64,000 nucleotides of DNA from Xanthobacter sp. YC-JY1 (GCF_021730305.1 NZ_CP032674.1:1783001-1847000); one strand, 5' to 3'; counted from the first letter of the stretch, positions 25,251 through 34,929 are shown. Notes: a model not told the origin generated them from the letters alone. Numbers and translations are program-made.

Positions 25251-26485
25251 CCGCCAGCGTTGCCGGGGCCCCCTTCTGGGCGACGCCGGGCCTCGCGCCG
25301 CTCCTTGCCGTGCTGAACGGCCAGGGGGAGGAGGCGCGGGTGGTTGGCGGGGCGGTGCGCAACGCTCTCCTCGGCCTGCCCGTGATCGACGTGGATATCG
25401 CCACCACCGCCTTGCCGCAGGAGGTCGTCGCCCGTGCAGCCCGCGCTGGCCTCAAGGCGGTGCCGACCGGCATCGAGCATGGGACGGTTACGGTGGTGTC
25501 CGGCCATCACGGCTACGAGGTCACCACCCTGCGGGAAGATGTGGAGACCGATGGCCGCCGCGCCGTGGTCCGCTTCGGCCGGAGCTGGCAACACGATGCG
25601 GAGCGGCGGGACTTCACCCTGAACGCGCTCTATGCGGCACCCGACGGCGCGGTGCTGGACCTCGTGGGCGGCCTTGCGGACCTTGAGGCACGGAAAATCC
25701 GCTTCATCGGCTCACCCGAGGCGCGCATTCGCGAAGACTATCTGCGCATCCTGCGCCTGTTCCGCTTCCACGCGGCCTATGGGGCGGGCGCAGTGGACCA
25801 GGCGGCCTTTTCCGGTGCGGTTCGCCTGCGGCAGGGCCTGCTGGCCCTCTCTCACGAACGGGTGCGCGCCGAATTGCTCAAACTGCTCCTCGCCCCCGGG
25901 GCGGCGGCGACACTTGCCGTCATGAGCGATGCGGGTCTGATCCAGCCGCTGATCGGCGGCATCGCCGATGCCAACGCGTTCGCACGGCTGGTGGAGATCG
26001 AGGCGCTGTGGCGCGCAGAGGGCTGGAAGGTGCCGCCGGCCGCCATAAGACGGCTCGCCGTCCTTGCCCTGCGCGTGCCGGACGATGCCGAGCGGCTGCG
26101 CGAAAAGCTGCGCCTGTCCAATGCCGAGGCGCGGCACCTCGCCCTCATGGCCGGCCCTGTGCCGGACATTGCCGACGATGCGGCGGCGCAGGCCTTCATC
26201 TACCGCACTGGGGTAGATGCCGCGCGCGACCGCGCCCTTCTGGCGGCGGCTCACGGACGGCCGGGCATGGAACGGATCGGCCGGCTCACCGCTCAGTGGG
26301 CGGTGCCGCGCCCGCCATTCGGCTCAGCGGACCTGATGGCGCTGGGCCTCAAGCCGGGACGGGCGCTCGGAGCCGCCCTGCGACAGGCGGAGGCGGACTG
26401 GATCGACGCCGGCTTTCCCGAGGAGCCCGGCTCCATCGCCGCCCTGCTGCGGGCGGCGATCGCCGCGGATGATGGGTCGTTGTAG
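25247..26485 (+). CDS. cca: CCA tRNA nucleotidyltransferase
   Basis: A 412-aa class II nucleotidyltransferase that adds or repairs the 3' CCA end of tRNAs. The head domain shows VVGGAVRNALLG and the metal-binding DVD at 48-50, then RRDFTLNALYA and EDYLRILRLFRFHAAYG, the neck motifs that read the nucleobase. The start is set by the ATGA overlap with the DUF6111 stop; longer open frame upstream is shadow. The encoded tRNA-Thr in this window already carries CCA, so here repair would be the main use for it. Ends 3 bp from the convergent DUF2158 gene. Confidence 0.93.
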   Translation: MTASVAGAPFWATPGLAPLLAVLNGQGEEARVVGGAVRNALLGLPVIDVDIATTALPQEVVARAARAGLKAVPTGIEHGTVTVVSGHHGYEVTTLREDVETDGRRAVVRFGRSWQHDAERRDFTLNALYAAPDGAVLDLVGGLADLEARKIRFIGSPEARIREDYLRILRLFRFHAAYGAGAVDQAAFSGAVRLRQGLLALSHERVRAELLKLLLAPGAAATLAVMSDAGLIQPLIGGIADANAFARLVEIEALWRAEGWKVPPAAIRRLAVLALRVPDDAERLREKLRLSNAEARHLALMAGPVPDIADDAAAQAFIYRTGVDAARDRALLAAAHGRPGMERIGRLTAQWAVPRPPFGSADLMALGLKPGRALGAALRQAEADWIDAGFPEEPGSIAALLRAAIAADDGSL

Positions 26486-26488
26486 ACC

Positions 26489-26698
26489 CTAGTCCTCGTC
26501 GTCTTCTTCCTCGTCCTCTTCCTCGAAATCGGCGATCTCGAGCTTCTCCACCGCGACGGCGGGCAGGGTTTCCCTGCGGAACTCGCTCACGTCCTCGGCG
26601 AACCACACCACCGAAATCTCCGTCTCGGAGGCGGTGACGACGGTGAGGGCGGGGCTGCCGGACTTGAGCTGAACGATGTCTCCGGGGGCGAACGCCAT
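26489..26698 (-). CDS. DUF2158 (YodC-like) small protein
   Basis: A 69-aa protein. The N-terminal GDIVQLKSGSPALTV and VVWFAEDVSEFRRETLP match the DUF2158 family of small SH3-like barrels of unknown function. The last dozen residues are almost wholly Glu and Asp. It is a monocistronic gene in the short gap between cca and hemF, with its stop 3 bp from the cca stop. Confidence 0.8.
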   Translation of the reverse strand: MAFAPGDIVQLKSGSPALTVVTASETEISVVWFAEDVSEFRRETLPAVAVEKLEIADFEEEDEEEDDED

Positions 26699-26770
26699 GG
26701 CTGTGTCTCCGGGCCGACCGCGAATGGGCCGACGCAGCAGCAGCCTTAGTGCCCCTTTATGACGGGCCGA

Positions 26771-27718
26771 TCACGGCCACTTCACCACCGGGGGCATGGA
26801 GGAGAGGATCGAATCCACATTGCCACCCGTCTTGAGGCCGAAGATCGTGCCGCGGTCATAGAGCAGGTTGAATTCCACGTAGCGCCCGCGGCGGATGAGC
26901 TGTTCCTCCCGGTCCTCCGGCGTCCACGGCGTCGCCATGTTGGCGCGCACGAGGCGGGGATAGACATCGAGGAAGGCGAGGCCCACGTCGCGGGTGAAGG
27001 CGAGATCGTCCTCCCAGCGGCCGGTGCCGGCGGCGGCGGAATCGAGATAATCGTAGAAGATGCCGCCGATGCCGCGCATCTCGTTGCGGTGCTTGAGGAA
27101 GAAATAGTCGTCGCACCACGCCTTGTAGCGGGCGTAGTCCGCCACCTTGTGGGCGGTGCAGGCGGCTTCCAGGGCCTTGTGGAAGGCGATGGTGTCTGAA
27201 TCCTCCTGCGTGCGCCGCCGGGCGAGCACGGGGGTGAGGTCCGCCCCGCCGCCGAACCACGCCTTGGTGGTGACGACGAAGCGCGTGTTCATGTGCACGG
27301 CCGGCACATGCGGGTTCGCCATGTGGGCGATGAGAGAGATGCCGGAGGCCCAGAAGCGGGGATCCTCCGCCGCGCCGGGGATCTGGGCGCGGAACTCGGG
27401 GGCGAACTCGCCGAACACGGTGGAGGTATGCACGCCCACCTTCTCGAACAGCCGCCCGCGCATGAGGGCCATGGTGCCGCCGCCGCCGGGCGCGCCGGTA
27501 TGGTCGGTGCGCGACCAGGGCGTGCGGACGAAGCGGGCGGGGGAGGGGCCGTAAAGCGCGGGATCGGCTGCTTCCTCCAAAGCCTCGAAGGCGGCGATGA
27601 TGCGACCCTGCAATTCCTCGAACCAGGCGCGGGCCTCGGCGCGGCGGGCATCGAGCAGCGCATTGCCGGGCTCGGCGGGGGCGGCAGGCTCGGTGGCGGC
27701 AGGCTTGGGATTTTCCAT
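26771..27718 (-). CDS. hemF: Oxygen-dependent coproporphyrinogen III oxidase
   Basis: A 315-aa cytoplasmic enzyme converting coproporphyrinogen III to protoporphyrinogen IX with O2, in haem biosynthesis. Hallmarks are [44 protein letters not shown] and the C-terminal [22 protein letters not shown]. The length fits bacterial HemF. The N-terminal 25 residues are Ala/Pro/Glu-rich and variable. It lies 68 bp downstream of the trmL gene in the same direction. No FNR-type box was seen upstream. Confidence 0.96.
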   Translation of the reverse strand: MENPKPAATEPAAPAEPGNALLDARRAEARAWFEELQGRIIAAFEALEEAADPALYGPSPARFVRTPWSRTDHTGAPGGGGTMALMRGRLFEKVGVHTSTVFGEFAPEFRAQIPGAAEDPRFWASGISLIAHMANPHVPAVHMNTRFVVTTKAWFGGGADLTPVLARRRTQEDSDTIAFHKALEAACTAHKVADYARYKAWCDDYFFLKHRNEMRGIGGIFYDYLDSAAAGTGRWEDDLAFTRDVGLAFLDVYPRLVRANMATPWTPEDREEQLIRRGRYVEFNLLYDRGTIFGLKTGGNVDSILSSMPPVVKWP

Positions 27719-27786
27719 GGGCGTTCCGCCTTCGGTGTTCTTCTGGCTGGCGGCGCTTCTATCGCCTCCCTGCGGCGGAAGAAAGC

Positions 27787-28251
27787 TCAGGCCGGCAGGC
27801 CGCCGGTCTGCCGCAGCGCCTCGGCGAGGACGATGCCGGCACTGACCGCGACATTGAGCGAGCGCATACCCGGCCGCATGGGAATGCGCACCCGCGCATC
27901 CGCCGCGTCATGCACCTCCGGCGGCACGCCGGCGGATTCGCGGCCGAACAGGATCACGTCTTGGGGCTCGAAGGAGAAGCCGAACAGCGGCTCGGCGCCG
28001 GCGGTGGTGAGTAGGACGAGGCGCCGGCCCTCGGCGCGTCGCTCCGCATCGAAGGCGGCAAAGGAGGCGTGCCGCCGCCAGACCACCTGGTCGATGTAGT
28101 CCATCCCCGCGCGGCGGAAACCGGCATCTCCCACCGGGAAGCCTGCCGGCTCGATGATGTGCACTTCCGCCCCGAGGCAGGCACCGGTGCGCAGGATGGC
28201 ACCGGCATTCTGCGCGATGTCCGGGCAATAGAGGGCGATGCGCAGGGTCAA
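27787..28251 (-). CDS. trmL: tRNA (cytidine(34)-2'-O)-methyltransferase
   Basis: A 154-aa SPOUT methyltransferase that 2'-O-methylates the wobble base of tRNA-Leu. Visible are [27 protein letters not shown], the SAM-knot [13 protein letters not shown] and [26 protein letters not shown]. The length is typical. The start codon appears to be TTG (Leu-Thr-Leu-Arg-Ile), with GGAG 7 nt upstream lying in the 3' arm of a hairpin. No ATG/GTG alternative leaves the domain intact. Confidence 0.92.
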   Translation of the reverse strand: MTLRIALYCPDIAQNAGAILRTGACLGAEVHIIEPAGFPVGDAGFRRAGMDYIDQVVWRRHASFAAFDAERRAEGRRLVLLTTAGAEPLFGFSFEPQDVILFGRESAGVPPEVHDAADARVRIPMRPGMRSLNVAVSAGIVLAEALRQTGGLPA

Positions 28252-28257
28252 GAGAGG

Positions 28258-28282
28258 GCTCCGGCGGGGACGCCGCCGGAGC
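28258..28282 (-). terminator. GC-rich hairpin between GH64 gene and trmL
   Basis: A perfect 10-bp stem, GCTCCGGCGG with CCGCCGGAGC, and a 5-nt loop. On the minus strand it follows the GH64 stop by 12 nt and has no T-run. It includes the GGAG that serves the trmL TTG start, so it may act as a weak terminator and also hide that ribosome binding site. Confidence 0.4.
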
Positions 28283-28293
28283 GGGTCGTCAGG

Positions 28294-29505
28294 TCAGTTG
28301 CTGCAGGTCATCTTGTTCCAGGTCGAGCTGAGCGGGAACAAGGTGAGCGTCAGCTTGGTCGGCGCGGGGACCGAATTGTAGCTGCTCTGCTCGCACACGT
28401 CGTCATACGGGAACGTGTAGGCCTTGCCGTTCAGGGACGCCGAGTGGATGTACTGGGAGTAGAGGTTCTGCGGCAGGCCCTGGTACGGCTTCACCGAGCA
28501 GTTCGAGATGCTGTTGGTGCTGTTGATGAAGGTCGAGCGGAGGAACGCGGCCTGCATCCACCTCTGCAGGCTGGCGACGGGTCCCGAATCGCCGCTGGCG
28601 AACGTGGGGCCATTCTGCCAGAGATCCTTGGACGACGGCTTGTTGAAGACCGTGGCGGCGCCGCCCGTCGTCGGCTTCAGCGTGATCTGGGTGCTAGAGG
28701 TCGTTCCGGTATAGGGGGTCGTGACGCTCCCGACCTGGTTGTTCAGGGTGAAGCTCTTGCCCGCCTTGGAATAGGTGCTCAGAACCAGAGCGATGTAGCT
28801 GTCCCAGTAATTGGTCGGAAATTTATAGCCAGCCTCCATCCCGTGGTTGGGGCTGAGCACCTGGGTCGGACGCCCCTTTTTGTCGGTGATAAGCAGAGTG
28901 CTCCACGGAGGCGTTGCGACGAGGGCCTTGACGACGGTCTGGGCCGAGTTGGAGTCGGTAAAGCCTGCCGTCACCGTCTTGGAGGCGTTCTGCAGCACCA
29001 TCTTCATGGGGATGCCGAGTGAATCCACCTGCGTCGTGTTGACGTTGAAGTTGTTGTCCGGCCCCCACGTATATTCGGCGAAGTCGATCACCGAGGTGTG
29101 GTTCTTGCTCGACGTGTTCCAGGGCGCCGGCGAATTGGGCGCAAGAGGCCCGCTGCCGTTGCCCGTCGGAGTAACTGTGAGATAGGAGGGCTGGCAGAAG
29201 GAAATATAGATCCGCCCGGAATTCAGGCGCGGAACATTGAAAGTATACGTGCTGGTCGAATCGGTATTGAAGCCGTAGTCGGACGGCGTGTTATTCGATG
29301 TGTTCAGCGGTTTTGTTTGTCCTGCCGCATCGCTCACCAGATAAGATGTGGGATTGGCCGGGTCCTGGCCATAGACGGTGACATACATCTTGCCGGTAAT
29401 GCCGGTGTTGTTGACGATCGTCACTGGAACCGTCTGGGCATGGGCGGCTCCTGCCGCGCCGATGCTGGCCACTGCCGCGAGGCAGGCCAAAGTGCGTCTT
29501 GCCAT
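28294..29505 (-). CDS. Secreted glycoside hydrolase family 64-like protein (beta-1,3-glucanase type)
   Basis: A 403-aa exported protein. Sec signal peptide at residues 1-23 (RRTLACLAAVASIGAAGAAHAQ, cleavage after AHA). The mature part has a thaumatin-like/GH64 layout: VPVTIVNNTG at the start, TYTFNVPRLNSGRIYISF, DFAEYTWGPDNNFNVNTTQVDSLGIPM, and the C-terminal GKAYTFPYDDVCEQSS. Glu144 and Asp161 are candidates for the family's acidic catalytic pair. GH64 enzymes release laminaripentaose-like products from beta-1,3-glucans. The gene is visibly less GC-rich and richer in Asn/Thr/Ser codons than its neighbours, suggesting horizontal acquisition. It is transcribed alone, divergent from petABC. Start chosen at ATG after GGGGAG. 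Confidence 0.75.
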   Translation of the reverse strand: MARRTLACLAAVASIGAAGAAHAQTVPVTIVNNTGITGKMYVTVYGQDPANPTSYLVSDAAGQTKPLNTSNNTPSDYGFNTDSTSTYTFNVPRLNSGRIYISFCQPSYLTVTPTGNGSGPLAPNSPAPWNTSSKNHTSVIDFAEYTWGPDNNFNVNTTQVDSLGIPMKMVLQNASKTVTAGFTDSNSAQTVVKALVATPPWSTLLITDKKGRPTQVLSPNHGMEAGYKFPTNYWDSYIALVLSTYSKAGKSFTLNNQVGSVTTPYTGTTSSTQITLKPTTGGAATVFNKPSSKDLWQNGPTFASGDSGPVASLQRWMQAAFLRSTFINSTNSISNCSVKPYQGLPQNLYSQYIHSASLNGKAYTFPYDDVCEQSSYNSVPAPTKLTLTLFPLSSTWNKMTCSN

Positions 29506-29952
29506 TCGTTTCTCCCCGTTCTGATTGGGCGCGCGGCACACCCGCCCTCGCGGTCCGGGACGGGTGGGGCCGACACCGGCAGGACGGGGCAGACTGCGCC
29601 AAAGGAAAGCACGGCCACGCTACCGCTCGACTGGCGGTAGTGCAATGCTTGATCTTAACCATAGGTCGGAGGCGCGGGTCTCGGAGATCCTTGGCGGCTG
29701 CCGTTTGGCGGTATCCGTGGGGCACCCCGTCCCGACCTTTCGCAGCGACATGGAGTTGTCGCAGTGCAGGACCGCGTGCCGCATCGCCATGATCTGGACA
29801 AGATGGGGCTAGGGTGCAATTAGAGGCGCTTGAAATTGGCGGCTCGCATGTCCATGCGGCTGCCCTGTTGCGTGCGGCCTGTTGCCGGCGGTTTCAGAGG
29901 CCGGCGGCTGCGGGACGTGCATCGGGACGACAACATTATCGGGGACTGCGCC
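29506..29952. other. Intergenic region between GH64 gene and petA
   Basis: 447 bp separating divergent genes. A lone CtrA-type half-site TTAACCAT is present at 29655-29662 but has no partner box. Frames across this stretch look like shadows. An in-frame extension of petA to 29830 is open but unlikely, since the family starts just before the Tat motif. No RNA gene or clear promoter pair was recognised. Confidence 0.45.
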
Positions 29953-30480
29953 GTGGCACATACGGAGACGTCGGACACGACGACGCGTCGGGACTTCCTC
30001 TACATCGCAACCGGCGCCGTGGGCGCCGTCGGTGCCGCCGCAATGGCGTGGCCCTTCATCTCCCAGCTTCAGCCCGACGCGTCCGTGCTCGCGCTCTCCA
30101 CCACCGAGGTGGACCTCTCCCCCATCGCCGAGGGGCAGATCGTCACGGTGCAGTGGCGCGGCAAGCCCATCTTCATCTCCCACCGGACCCCGGCGGAGAT
30201 CAAGTCGGCGGTGGACACGCCCCTCTCCGACCTCAAGGACCCGCAGCCCGACTCGGCGCGCGTGAAGACGGGCAAGGAGCAGTGGCTGGTGGTGATCGGC
30301 ATCTGCACCCATCTCGGCTGCGTGCCGCTCGGCCATCAGGGCCAGTACAACGGCTGGTTCTGCCCCTGCCACGGCTCGGTGTACGACACCTCCGGCCGCA
30401 TCCGGCAGGGACCGGCACCGCTCAATCTCGAATTGCCGCCCTACGCCTTCACCACCGACACCAAGATCGTGATCGGCTGA
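29953..30480 (+). CDS. petA: Ubiquinol-cytochrome c reductase, Rieske iron-sulfur subunit
   Basis: A 175-aa Rieske protein of the cytochrome bc1 complex, passing electrons from ubiquinol to cytochrome c1 at the periplasmic face. The N-terminus carries a twin-arginine motif [10 protein letters not shown] followed by the membrane anchor. The 2Fe-2S ligands are Cys118/His120 in CTHLGC and Cys137/His140 in CPCHGS. A GTG start was chosen so that the Tat motif lies near the N-terminus, as in homologues. First gene of petABC. Confidence 0.93.
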   Translation: MAHTETSDTTTRRDFLYIATGAVGAVGAAAMAWPFISQLQPDASVLALSTTEVDLSPIAEGQIVTVQWRGKPIFISHRTPAEIKSAVDTPLSDLKDPQPDSARVKTGKEQWLVVIGICTHLGCVPLGHQGQYNGWFCPCHGSVYDTSGRIRQGPAPLNLELPPYAFTTDTKIVIG

Positions 30481-30517
30481 CGCGCGCATCGTCGCCGCTT
30501 TCAAAAAGGTTGGACTC

Positions 30518-31792
30518 ATGGAAGGACATTCCACCTACCAGCCCAAGGGGAAGGTCGCGCAGTGGTTCGAGAGCCGCTTGCCGATCGTCGGGCTGATCCA
30601 TTCCTCGGCCATCGCCTATCCGGTGCCGAAGAATCTCAACTACATGTGGACCTTCGGCGCGATCCTGAGCTTCATGCTCGTCTGCCAGATCGTCTCCGGC
30701 GTCGTGCTGGCCATGCACTATGTGGCCTATGCCCCGGTGTCGTTCGCCCGCGTCGAGCACATCATGCGCGACGTGAACTACGGCTGGCTAATCCGCTACA
30801 TCCACGCCAACGGCGCCTCGATGTTCTTCATCGCGGTCTACATCCACATCTTTCGCGGCATGTACTACGGGTCCTACAAGGCCCCGCGCGAGGTGCTGTG
30901 GATCCTCGGCGTCATCATCTACCTCCTCATGATGGCCACCGCCTTCATGGGCTACGTGCTCCCCTGGGGCCAGATGTCGTTCTGGGGCGCCACGGTCATC
31001 ACCAACCTCTTCTCGGCCATTCCCTGGGTCGGCACCACCATCGTGGAGTGGCTTTGGGGCGGTTACTCGGTCGGTGATCCCACGCTCAACCGCTTCTTCT
31101 CGCTGCACTATTTGCTGCCCTTCATGATCGCCGGCGTGGTCGGCCTCCACATCTGGGCGCTCCACCATGTGGGCCAGAACAATCCGGACGGCGTGGACAT
31201 CAAGAACGTGGCGAAGGACTCGGTGCCCTTCACCCCCTACGCGACGATCAAGGACATCTTCGCGATGGTGGTGTTCCTGATCTTCTTCTCCTGGTTCATC
31301 TTCTATATCCCGAACTATCTCGGCCACTCGGACAACTACATCCCGGCCAACCCGCTCTCCACGCCGGCGCATATCGTGCCTGAATGGTACTTCCTGCCGT
31401 TCTACGCGATCCTGCGCTCCATCCCGGACAAGCTCGGCGGCGTGCTCGCCATGTTCGCGGCGATCGCGGTGCTGGCCTTCCTGCCCTGGCTCGACACCTC
31501 CAAGGTGCGCTCGGCCAAGTACCGTCCGCTGTTTCGCCAGTTCTTCTGGGTGTTCGCGGTGGTTGCCGTCCTCCTCGGCTACATGGGCTCCCAGCCCGCC
31601 GAGGGCGGCGCGCTCATCATCTCGCGTATCCTGACGGCCTACTACTTCATCCACTTCCTCGTCATCCTGCCGCTGCTCGGCCTGTTCGAGCGCCCCAAGC
31701 CCGTGCCGGCCTCCATCGCGGATGCCGTGCTCGCCAAGGCGAAGGGCGGAGCGGTGGTGGTCGCCGGGGCGGCCGGTCCCGAGACCAAGTGA
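30518..31792 (+). CDS. petB: Cytochrome b of the bc1 complex
   Basis: A 424-aa integral membrane subunit with eight expected helices holding haems bL and bH and the Qo and Qi sites. Clear signatures are [26 protein letters not shown], the [17 protein letters not shown] Qo segment, LHYLLPF, and the PEWY motif ([16 protein letters not shown]). It is a full-length, unsplit cytochrome b, 37 bp after petA. Encoded with the Rieske protein and cytochrome c1 in the standard order. Confidence 0.97.
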   Translation: MEGHSTYQPKGKVAQWFESRLPIVGLIHSSAIAYPVPKNLNYMWTFGAILSFMLVCQIVSGVVLAMHYVAYAPVSFARVEHIMRDVNYGWLIRYIHANGASMFFIAVYIHIFRGMYYGSYKAPREVLWILGVIIYLLMMATAFMGYVLPWGQMSFWGATVITNLFSAIPWVGTTIVEWLWGGYSVGDPTLNRFFSLHYLLPFMIAGVVGLHIWALHHVGQNNPDGVDIKNVAKDSVPFTPYATIKDIFAMVVFLIFFSWFIFYIPNYLGHSDNYIPANPLSTPAHIVPEWYFLPFYAILRSIPDKLGGVLAMFAAIAVLAFLPWLDTSKVRSAKYRPLFRQFFWVFAVVAVLLGYMGSQPAEGGALIISRILTAYYFIHFLVILPLLGLFERPKPVPASIADAVLAKAKGGAVVVAGAAGPETK

Positions 31793-31812
31793 TCGGCGCG
31801 GAGAGAACAGCA

Positions 31813-32658
31813 ATGACCATTCGTAGCTCTCTCTTCGGTGCCGTCGCGGCGGCACTGCTCCTGACAGCGGGCGCCTCCGGCGCCCGCGCCCAGGATGCCC
31901 ACGCCCAGCCGCGTCCGCATCGCATGTCGTGGTCCTTCGCGGGTCCCTTCGGCATGTACGATCCGGCGCAGCTGCAGCGCGGCTTCAAGGTGTTCAAGGA
32001 AGTCTGCGCCGCCTGCCACTCGGCCAATTACCTGTACTTCCGCAACCTCGCCCAGGAGGGTGGCCCGCACTTCACCGAGGCGCAGGCCAAGCAGGTGGCG
32101 AGCGAGTACCAGATCACCGACGGTCCGAACGATGCCGGAGACATGTTCCAGCGTCCGGGCCGCTTGTCCGATCACTGGCCGGCGCCGTTCCCGAACGACA
32201 ACGCCGCCCGCGCCGCCAACGGCGGTGCCCTGCCGCCGGACTTCTCGGTGCTGGCCAAGGCCCGCTCCTACCATGTGGGCTTCCCCGGCTTCATCACCGA
32301 CGCCTTCATCCAGTACCAGGAGCATGGCGTGGACTACATCCACGCGCTGCTTACGGGCTATGAGGATGCTCCGGCCGGCGTCCATCTGCAGCCGGGCCTG
32401 AACTACAACGTCTATTTCCCCGGCCACCAGATCGCCATGCCGAAGCCCCTCAGCGACGGCCAGGTGGACTACACGGACGGCTCGCCCCAGACGGTCGACC
32501 AGTATTCCCAGGACGTGGCGGCCTTCATGATGTGGGTGGCCGAGCCGCACCTCGACCAGCGCAAGCGCATCGGTTTCCAGGTCATGATCTTCCTGATCGT
32601 GCTCGGCGGCCTGCTCTACTTCACCAAGAAGAAGGTGTGGTCGAACGTCGCTCACTGA
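31813..32658 (+). CDS. petC: Cytochrome c1 of the bc1 complex
   Basis: A 281-aa cytochrome c1. Signal peptide at the N-terminus (LFGAVAAALLLTAGASGARAQ), haem c attachment CAACH at residues 65-69, the AGDMFQRPGRLSD region, and a C-terminal membrane anchor VMIFLIVLGGLLYFTKKKVW. The start follows the cytochrome b stop by 20 bp. The open frame extends upstream only inside petB. A strong intrinsic terminator follows. Confidence 0.96.
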   Translation: MTIRSSLFGAVAAALLLTAGASGARAQDAHAQPRPHRMSWSFAGPFGMYDPAQLQRGFKVFKEVCAACHSANYLYFRNLAQEGGPHFTEAQAKQVASEYQITDGPNDAGDMFQRPGRLSDHWPAPFPNDNAARAANGGALPPDFSVLAKARSYHVGFPGFITDAFIQYQEHGVDYIHALLTGYEDAPAGVHLQPGLNYNVYFPGHQIAMPKPLSDGQVDYTDGSPQTVDQYSQDVAAFMMWVAEPHLDQRKRIGFQVMIFLIVLGGLLYFTKKKVWSNVAH

Positions 32659-32693
32659 TCGGGCGCGCCCGCGCGACGTCCGACCGAACGATC

Positions 32694-32718
32694 AAGGGCC
32701 CCGCAAGGGGCCCTTTTT
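32694..32718 (+). terminator. Intrinsic terminator of petABC
   Basis: Perfect 9-bp stem AAGGGCCCC/GGGGCCCTT with a GCAA tetraloop, running into TTTTT. It lies 36 bp after the petC stop. Confidence 0.92.
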
Positions 32719-32829
32719 CGTTTCGGCTCCTCACCGATCACGACTGCGCGGGATGGGCGCTTTTGGCGGCTGCGCTGCTTTCCCCCGTGCCGTCGCCGCC
32801 TTAGCTTCTCCGCCAAACCGGAGCCTGTC

Positions 32830-33366
32830 ATGACCCCTGCCGACTTCGCCGCGTCCATCCGCACCATCGAGAATTATCCCAAGCCCGGCATCCTGTTCCG
32901 CGACATCACCACCCTGCTCGGCGACGCCCGCGCCTTCCGAAGGGCGGTGGACGAGCTGGTGCAGCCCTGGGCGGGCGCGAAGATCGACAAGGTGGCCGGC
33001 ATCGAGGCCCGCGGCTTCATCCTCGGCGGCGCGGTGGCGCATCAGCTCTCGGCCGGCTTCGTGCCCATCCGCAAGAAGGGCAAGCTGCCCCACCAGACGG
33101 TGCGCATGGCCTACGCCCTCGAATATGGCGAGGACGAGATCGAGATGCATGTGGACGCCATCACGCCCGGCCAGAGGGTGCTGCTGGTGGATGACCTGAT
33201 CGCCACCGGCGGGACCGCCACCGGCGCGGTGAAGCTGCTTCAGACCTGCGGGGCGGTGGTGGAGGCGGCGTGCTTCATCGTCGACCTGCCGGACCTCGGC
33301 GGCGCCGAGAAGCTGCGCGGGATGGGTGTGTCGGTCCGCACGCTGGTGGCCTTCGAGGGTCATTGA
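32830..33366 (+). CDS. apt: Adenine phosphoribosyltransferase
   Basis: A 178-aa cytoplasmic enzyme making AMP from adenine and PRPP (purine salvage). N-terminal [21 protein letters not shown] and [17 protein letters not shown] are Apt hallmarks; the PRPP-binding loop is [18 protein letters not shown]. Length is typical. It is single-gene, after the petABC terminator and convergent with radC. Confidence 0.96.
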   Translation: MTPADFAASIRTIENYPKPGILFRDITTLLGDARAFRRAVDELVQPWAGAKIDKVAGIEARGFILGGAVAHQLSAGFVPIRKKGKLPHQTVRMAYALEYGEDEIEMHVDAITPGQRVLLVDDLIATGGTATGAVKLLQTCGAVVEAACFIVDLPDLGGAEKLRGMGVSVRTLVAFEGH

Positions 33367-33387
33367 TCGAGAGCTGACCCGGGAGCC

Positions 33388-34092
33388 TCAGATTAGCCGG
33401 AGGCCCTTCAGGCTCGCGTGCCCGTCCTTGCCGACGATGATGTGATCGTGAACCTCGATGCCCAGCGGCTTCGCCACGTCGATGATGCGGCGGGTCATGT
33501 CGATGTCAGCGCGCGAGGGGGTGGGGTCGCCCGAGGGGTGGTTGTGGCAGAGGATGAGCGCGGAGGCGGAAACCTCCAGCGCCCGCTTGACCACCTCGCG
33601 GGGATAGACGGGGGCATGGTCCACCGTGCCCGTCTGCAGCACCTCGTCGGCGATCAGCTGGTTGCGCTTGTCGAGGAAGAGCACCCGCACCTGCTCGCGA
33701 TCGGCATAGGCCATGGCGGTGCGGCAATAGTCGATCACCGCGCTCCAAGATGACAGCGCCGGCCGCCGCTTTACCTGCCCCTTGGCGAGCCGCTGGGCCG
33801 CCGCCTCCACCACCTTCAGCTCGGTGATGATGGCGTCCTTCACGCCGGGCACCTCGGCCAGCAGCTGCACCGGAGCTGCCACCACCTCTGCGAAGGAGCC
33901 AAAGCGGTCCACCAGCGCCTTGGCAAGCGGCTTCACGTCCCGCCGCGGGACGGCACGGAACAGCACCAGCTCGAGCAGCTCGTAGTCGGCGAGGGCCTGC
34001 GACCCGGCCGAGCGGAAGCGCGCGCGAAGCCGGTCGCGATGCCCGTGGAAGTGGGGCGCCTCGTTCAGGCCGTCTTCCGGAGCTTCGGCCAT
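33388..34092 (-). CDS. radC: RadC family JAB-domain protein
   Basis: A 234-aa protein of the RadC family, named for DNA repair though its role is unproven. N-terminal helix-hairpin-helix-like part ([12 protein letters not shown]), then a JAB/MPN metalloprotease-like domain with the zinc motif [17 protein letters not shown] and the preceding conserved Glu-containing region. It follows map by 9 bp and is probably cotranscribed with it. Confidence 0.93.
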   Translation of the reverse strand: MAEAPEDGLNEAPHFHGHRDRLRARFRSAGSQALADYELLELVLFRAVPRRDVKPLAKALVDRFGSFAEVVAAPVQLLAEVPGVKDAIITELKVVEAAAQRLAKGQVKRRPALSSWSAVIDYCRTAMAYADREQVRVLFLDKRNQLIADEVLQTGTVDHAPVYPREVVKRALEVSASALILCHNHPSGDPTPSRADIDMTRRIIDVAKPLGIEVHDHIIVGKDGHASLKGLRLI

Positions 34093-34101
34093 CCGGCTCC
34101 C

Positions 34102-34929
34102 TCAGGCGGTGATGTAAGGCGGCTTGTGATAGCCCTTGGGGCTCAAGGTGAAGATCTCGACGCCGGTCTCCGTCACGCCAACGGCATGCTCGAACTGGGC
34201 GGAGAGCGAGCGGTCCCGCGTCACCGCCGTCCAGCCGTCGGAGAGCACCTTCACATGCGGGCGGCCGAGATTGATCATCGGCTCCACGGTGAAGATCATG
34301 CCCGGCACCAGCTTCGGCCCCTCGCCGCGACGGCCCACATGCACGATGTTGGGTTCGTCGTGGAAGACCTGCCCGACGCCGTGGCCGCAGAAGTCGCGCA
34401 CCACGCTCATGTGCTGCGGCTCCACGAACTCCTGGATGGCGGCACCGATGTCGCCCACATGCGCGCCCGGACGGATGGCGCGGATGCCCCGCATCATCGA
34501 CTCATAGGTCACGTCCAGCAGCCGCTCCGCCCGGCGGGGGATGGCGCCTACCGGAAACATGCGGCTCGAATCGCCGTACCAGCCGTCGACCACCAGCGTG
34601 ACATCCACGTTGACGATGTCGCCGTCGCGCAGCGGGCGGGCGTTGGGCATGCCGTGGCACACCACATGGTTCACCGAGGTGCAGACCGAATAACGGTAGC
34701 CGCGGTACATGAGGGTGGCGGGGTAGGCGCCATGGTCCATGGCGAAGTCGAAGATGAACTCGTCGATGGCGGTGGTGGTCACCCCCGGCCCGATCATTTC
34801 CGCAACGGCATCGAGCGCCTTGGCGGTCAGCGCGCCGGCCCGCCGCATGCCCTCGAAGCCTTCCGGCCCGTAGAGCTTGATATGGCCGGTCTTGCGCAGC
34901 GGCGCGTTTGCCGCCTCAACATAGTTCAT
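34102..34929 (-). CDS. map: Type I methionine aminopeptidase
   Basis: A 275-aa dimetal aminopeptidase that removes the initiator Met from new proteins. Metal ligands are in NVDVTLVVDGWYGDSS (two Asp), HGVGQVFHDEP (His), FTVEPMI (Glu) and QFEHAVGVTE (Glu). The CTSVNHVVCHGMP block is typical of type I. The start at Met-Asn-Tyr-Val has GAAGG upstream; 13 codons more are open before it. The upstream mutL gene is divergent. Confidence 0.96.
   Translation of the reverse strand: MNYVEAANAPLRKTGHIKLYGPEGFEGMRRAGALTAKALDAVAEMIGPGVTTTAIDEFIFDFAMDHGAYPATLMYRGYRYSVCTSVNHVVCHGMPNARPLRDGDIVNVDVTLVVDGWYGDSSRMFPVGAIPRRAERLLDVTYESMMRGIRAIRPGAHVGDIGAAIQEFVEPQHMSVVRDFCGHGVGQVFHDEPNIVHVGRRGEGPKLVPGMIFTVEPMINLGRPHVKVLSDGWTAVTRDRSLSAQFEHAVGVTETGVEIFTLSPKGYHKPPYITA

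Noticed and set aside
29655-29662. CtrA half-site TTAACCAT between GH64 and petA genes
   Set aside because: Only one half-site, no TTAA partner at 7-8 bp and no cell-cycle gene beside it; likely chance.
29830-29952. Upstream extension of petA to an ATG at 29830
   Set aside because: The added 41 residues are Arg/Cys-rich and unlike a Tat leader; GTG just before the [10 protein letters not shown] motif is the family-like start.
31384-31812. Upstream open frame of petC inside petB
   Set aside because: It is a shadow of petB; the petC start is set by the signal peptide.
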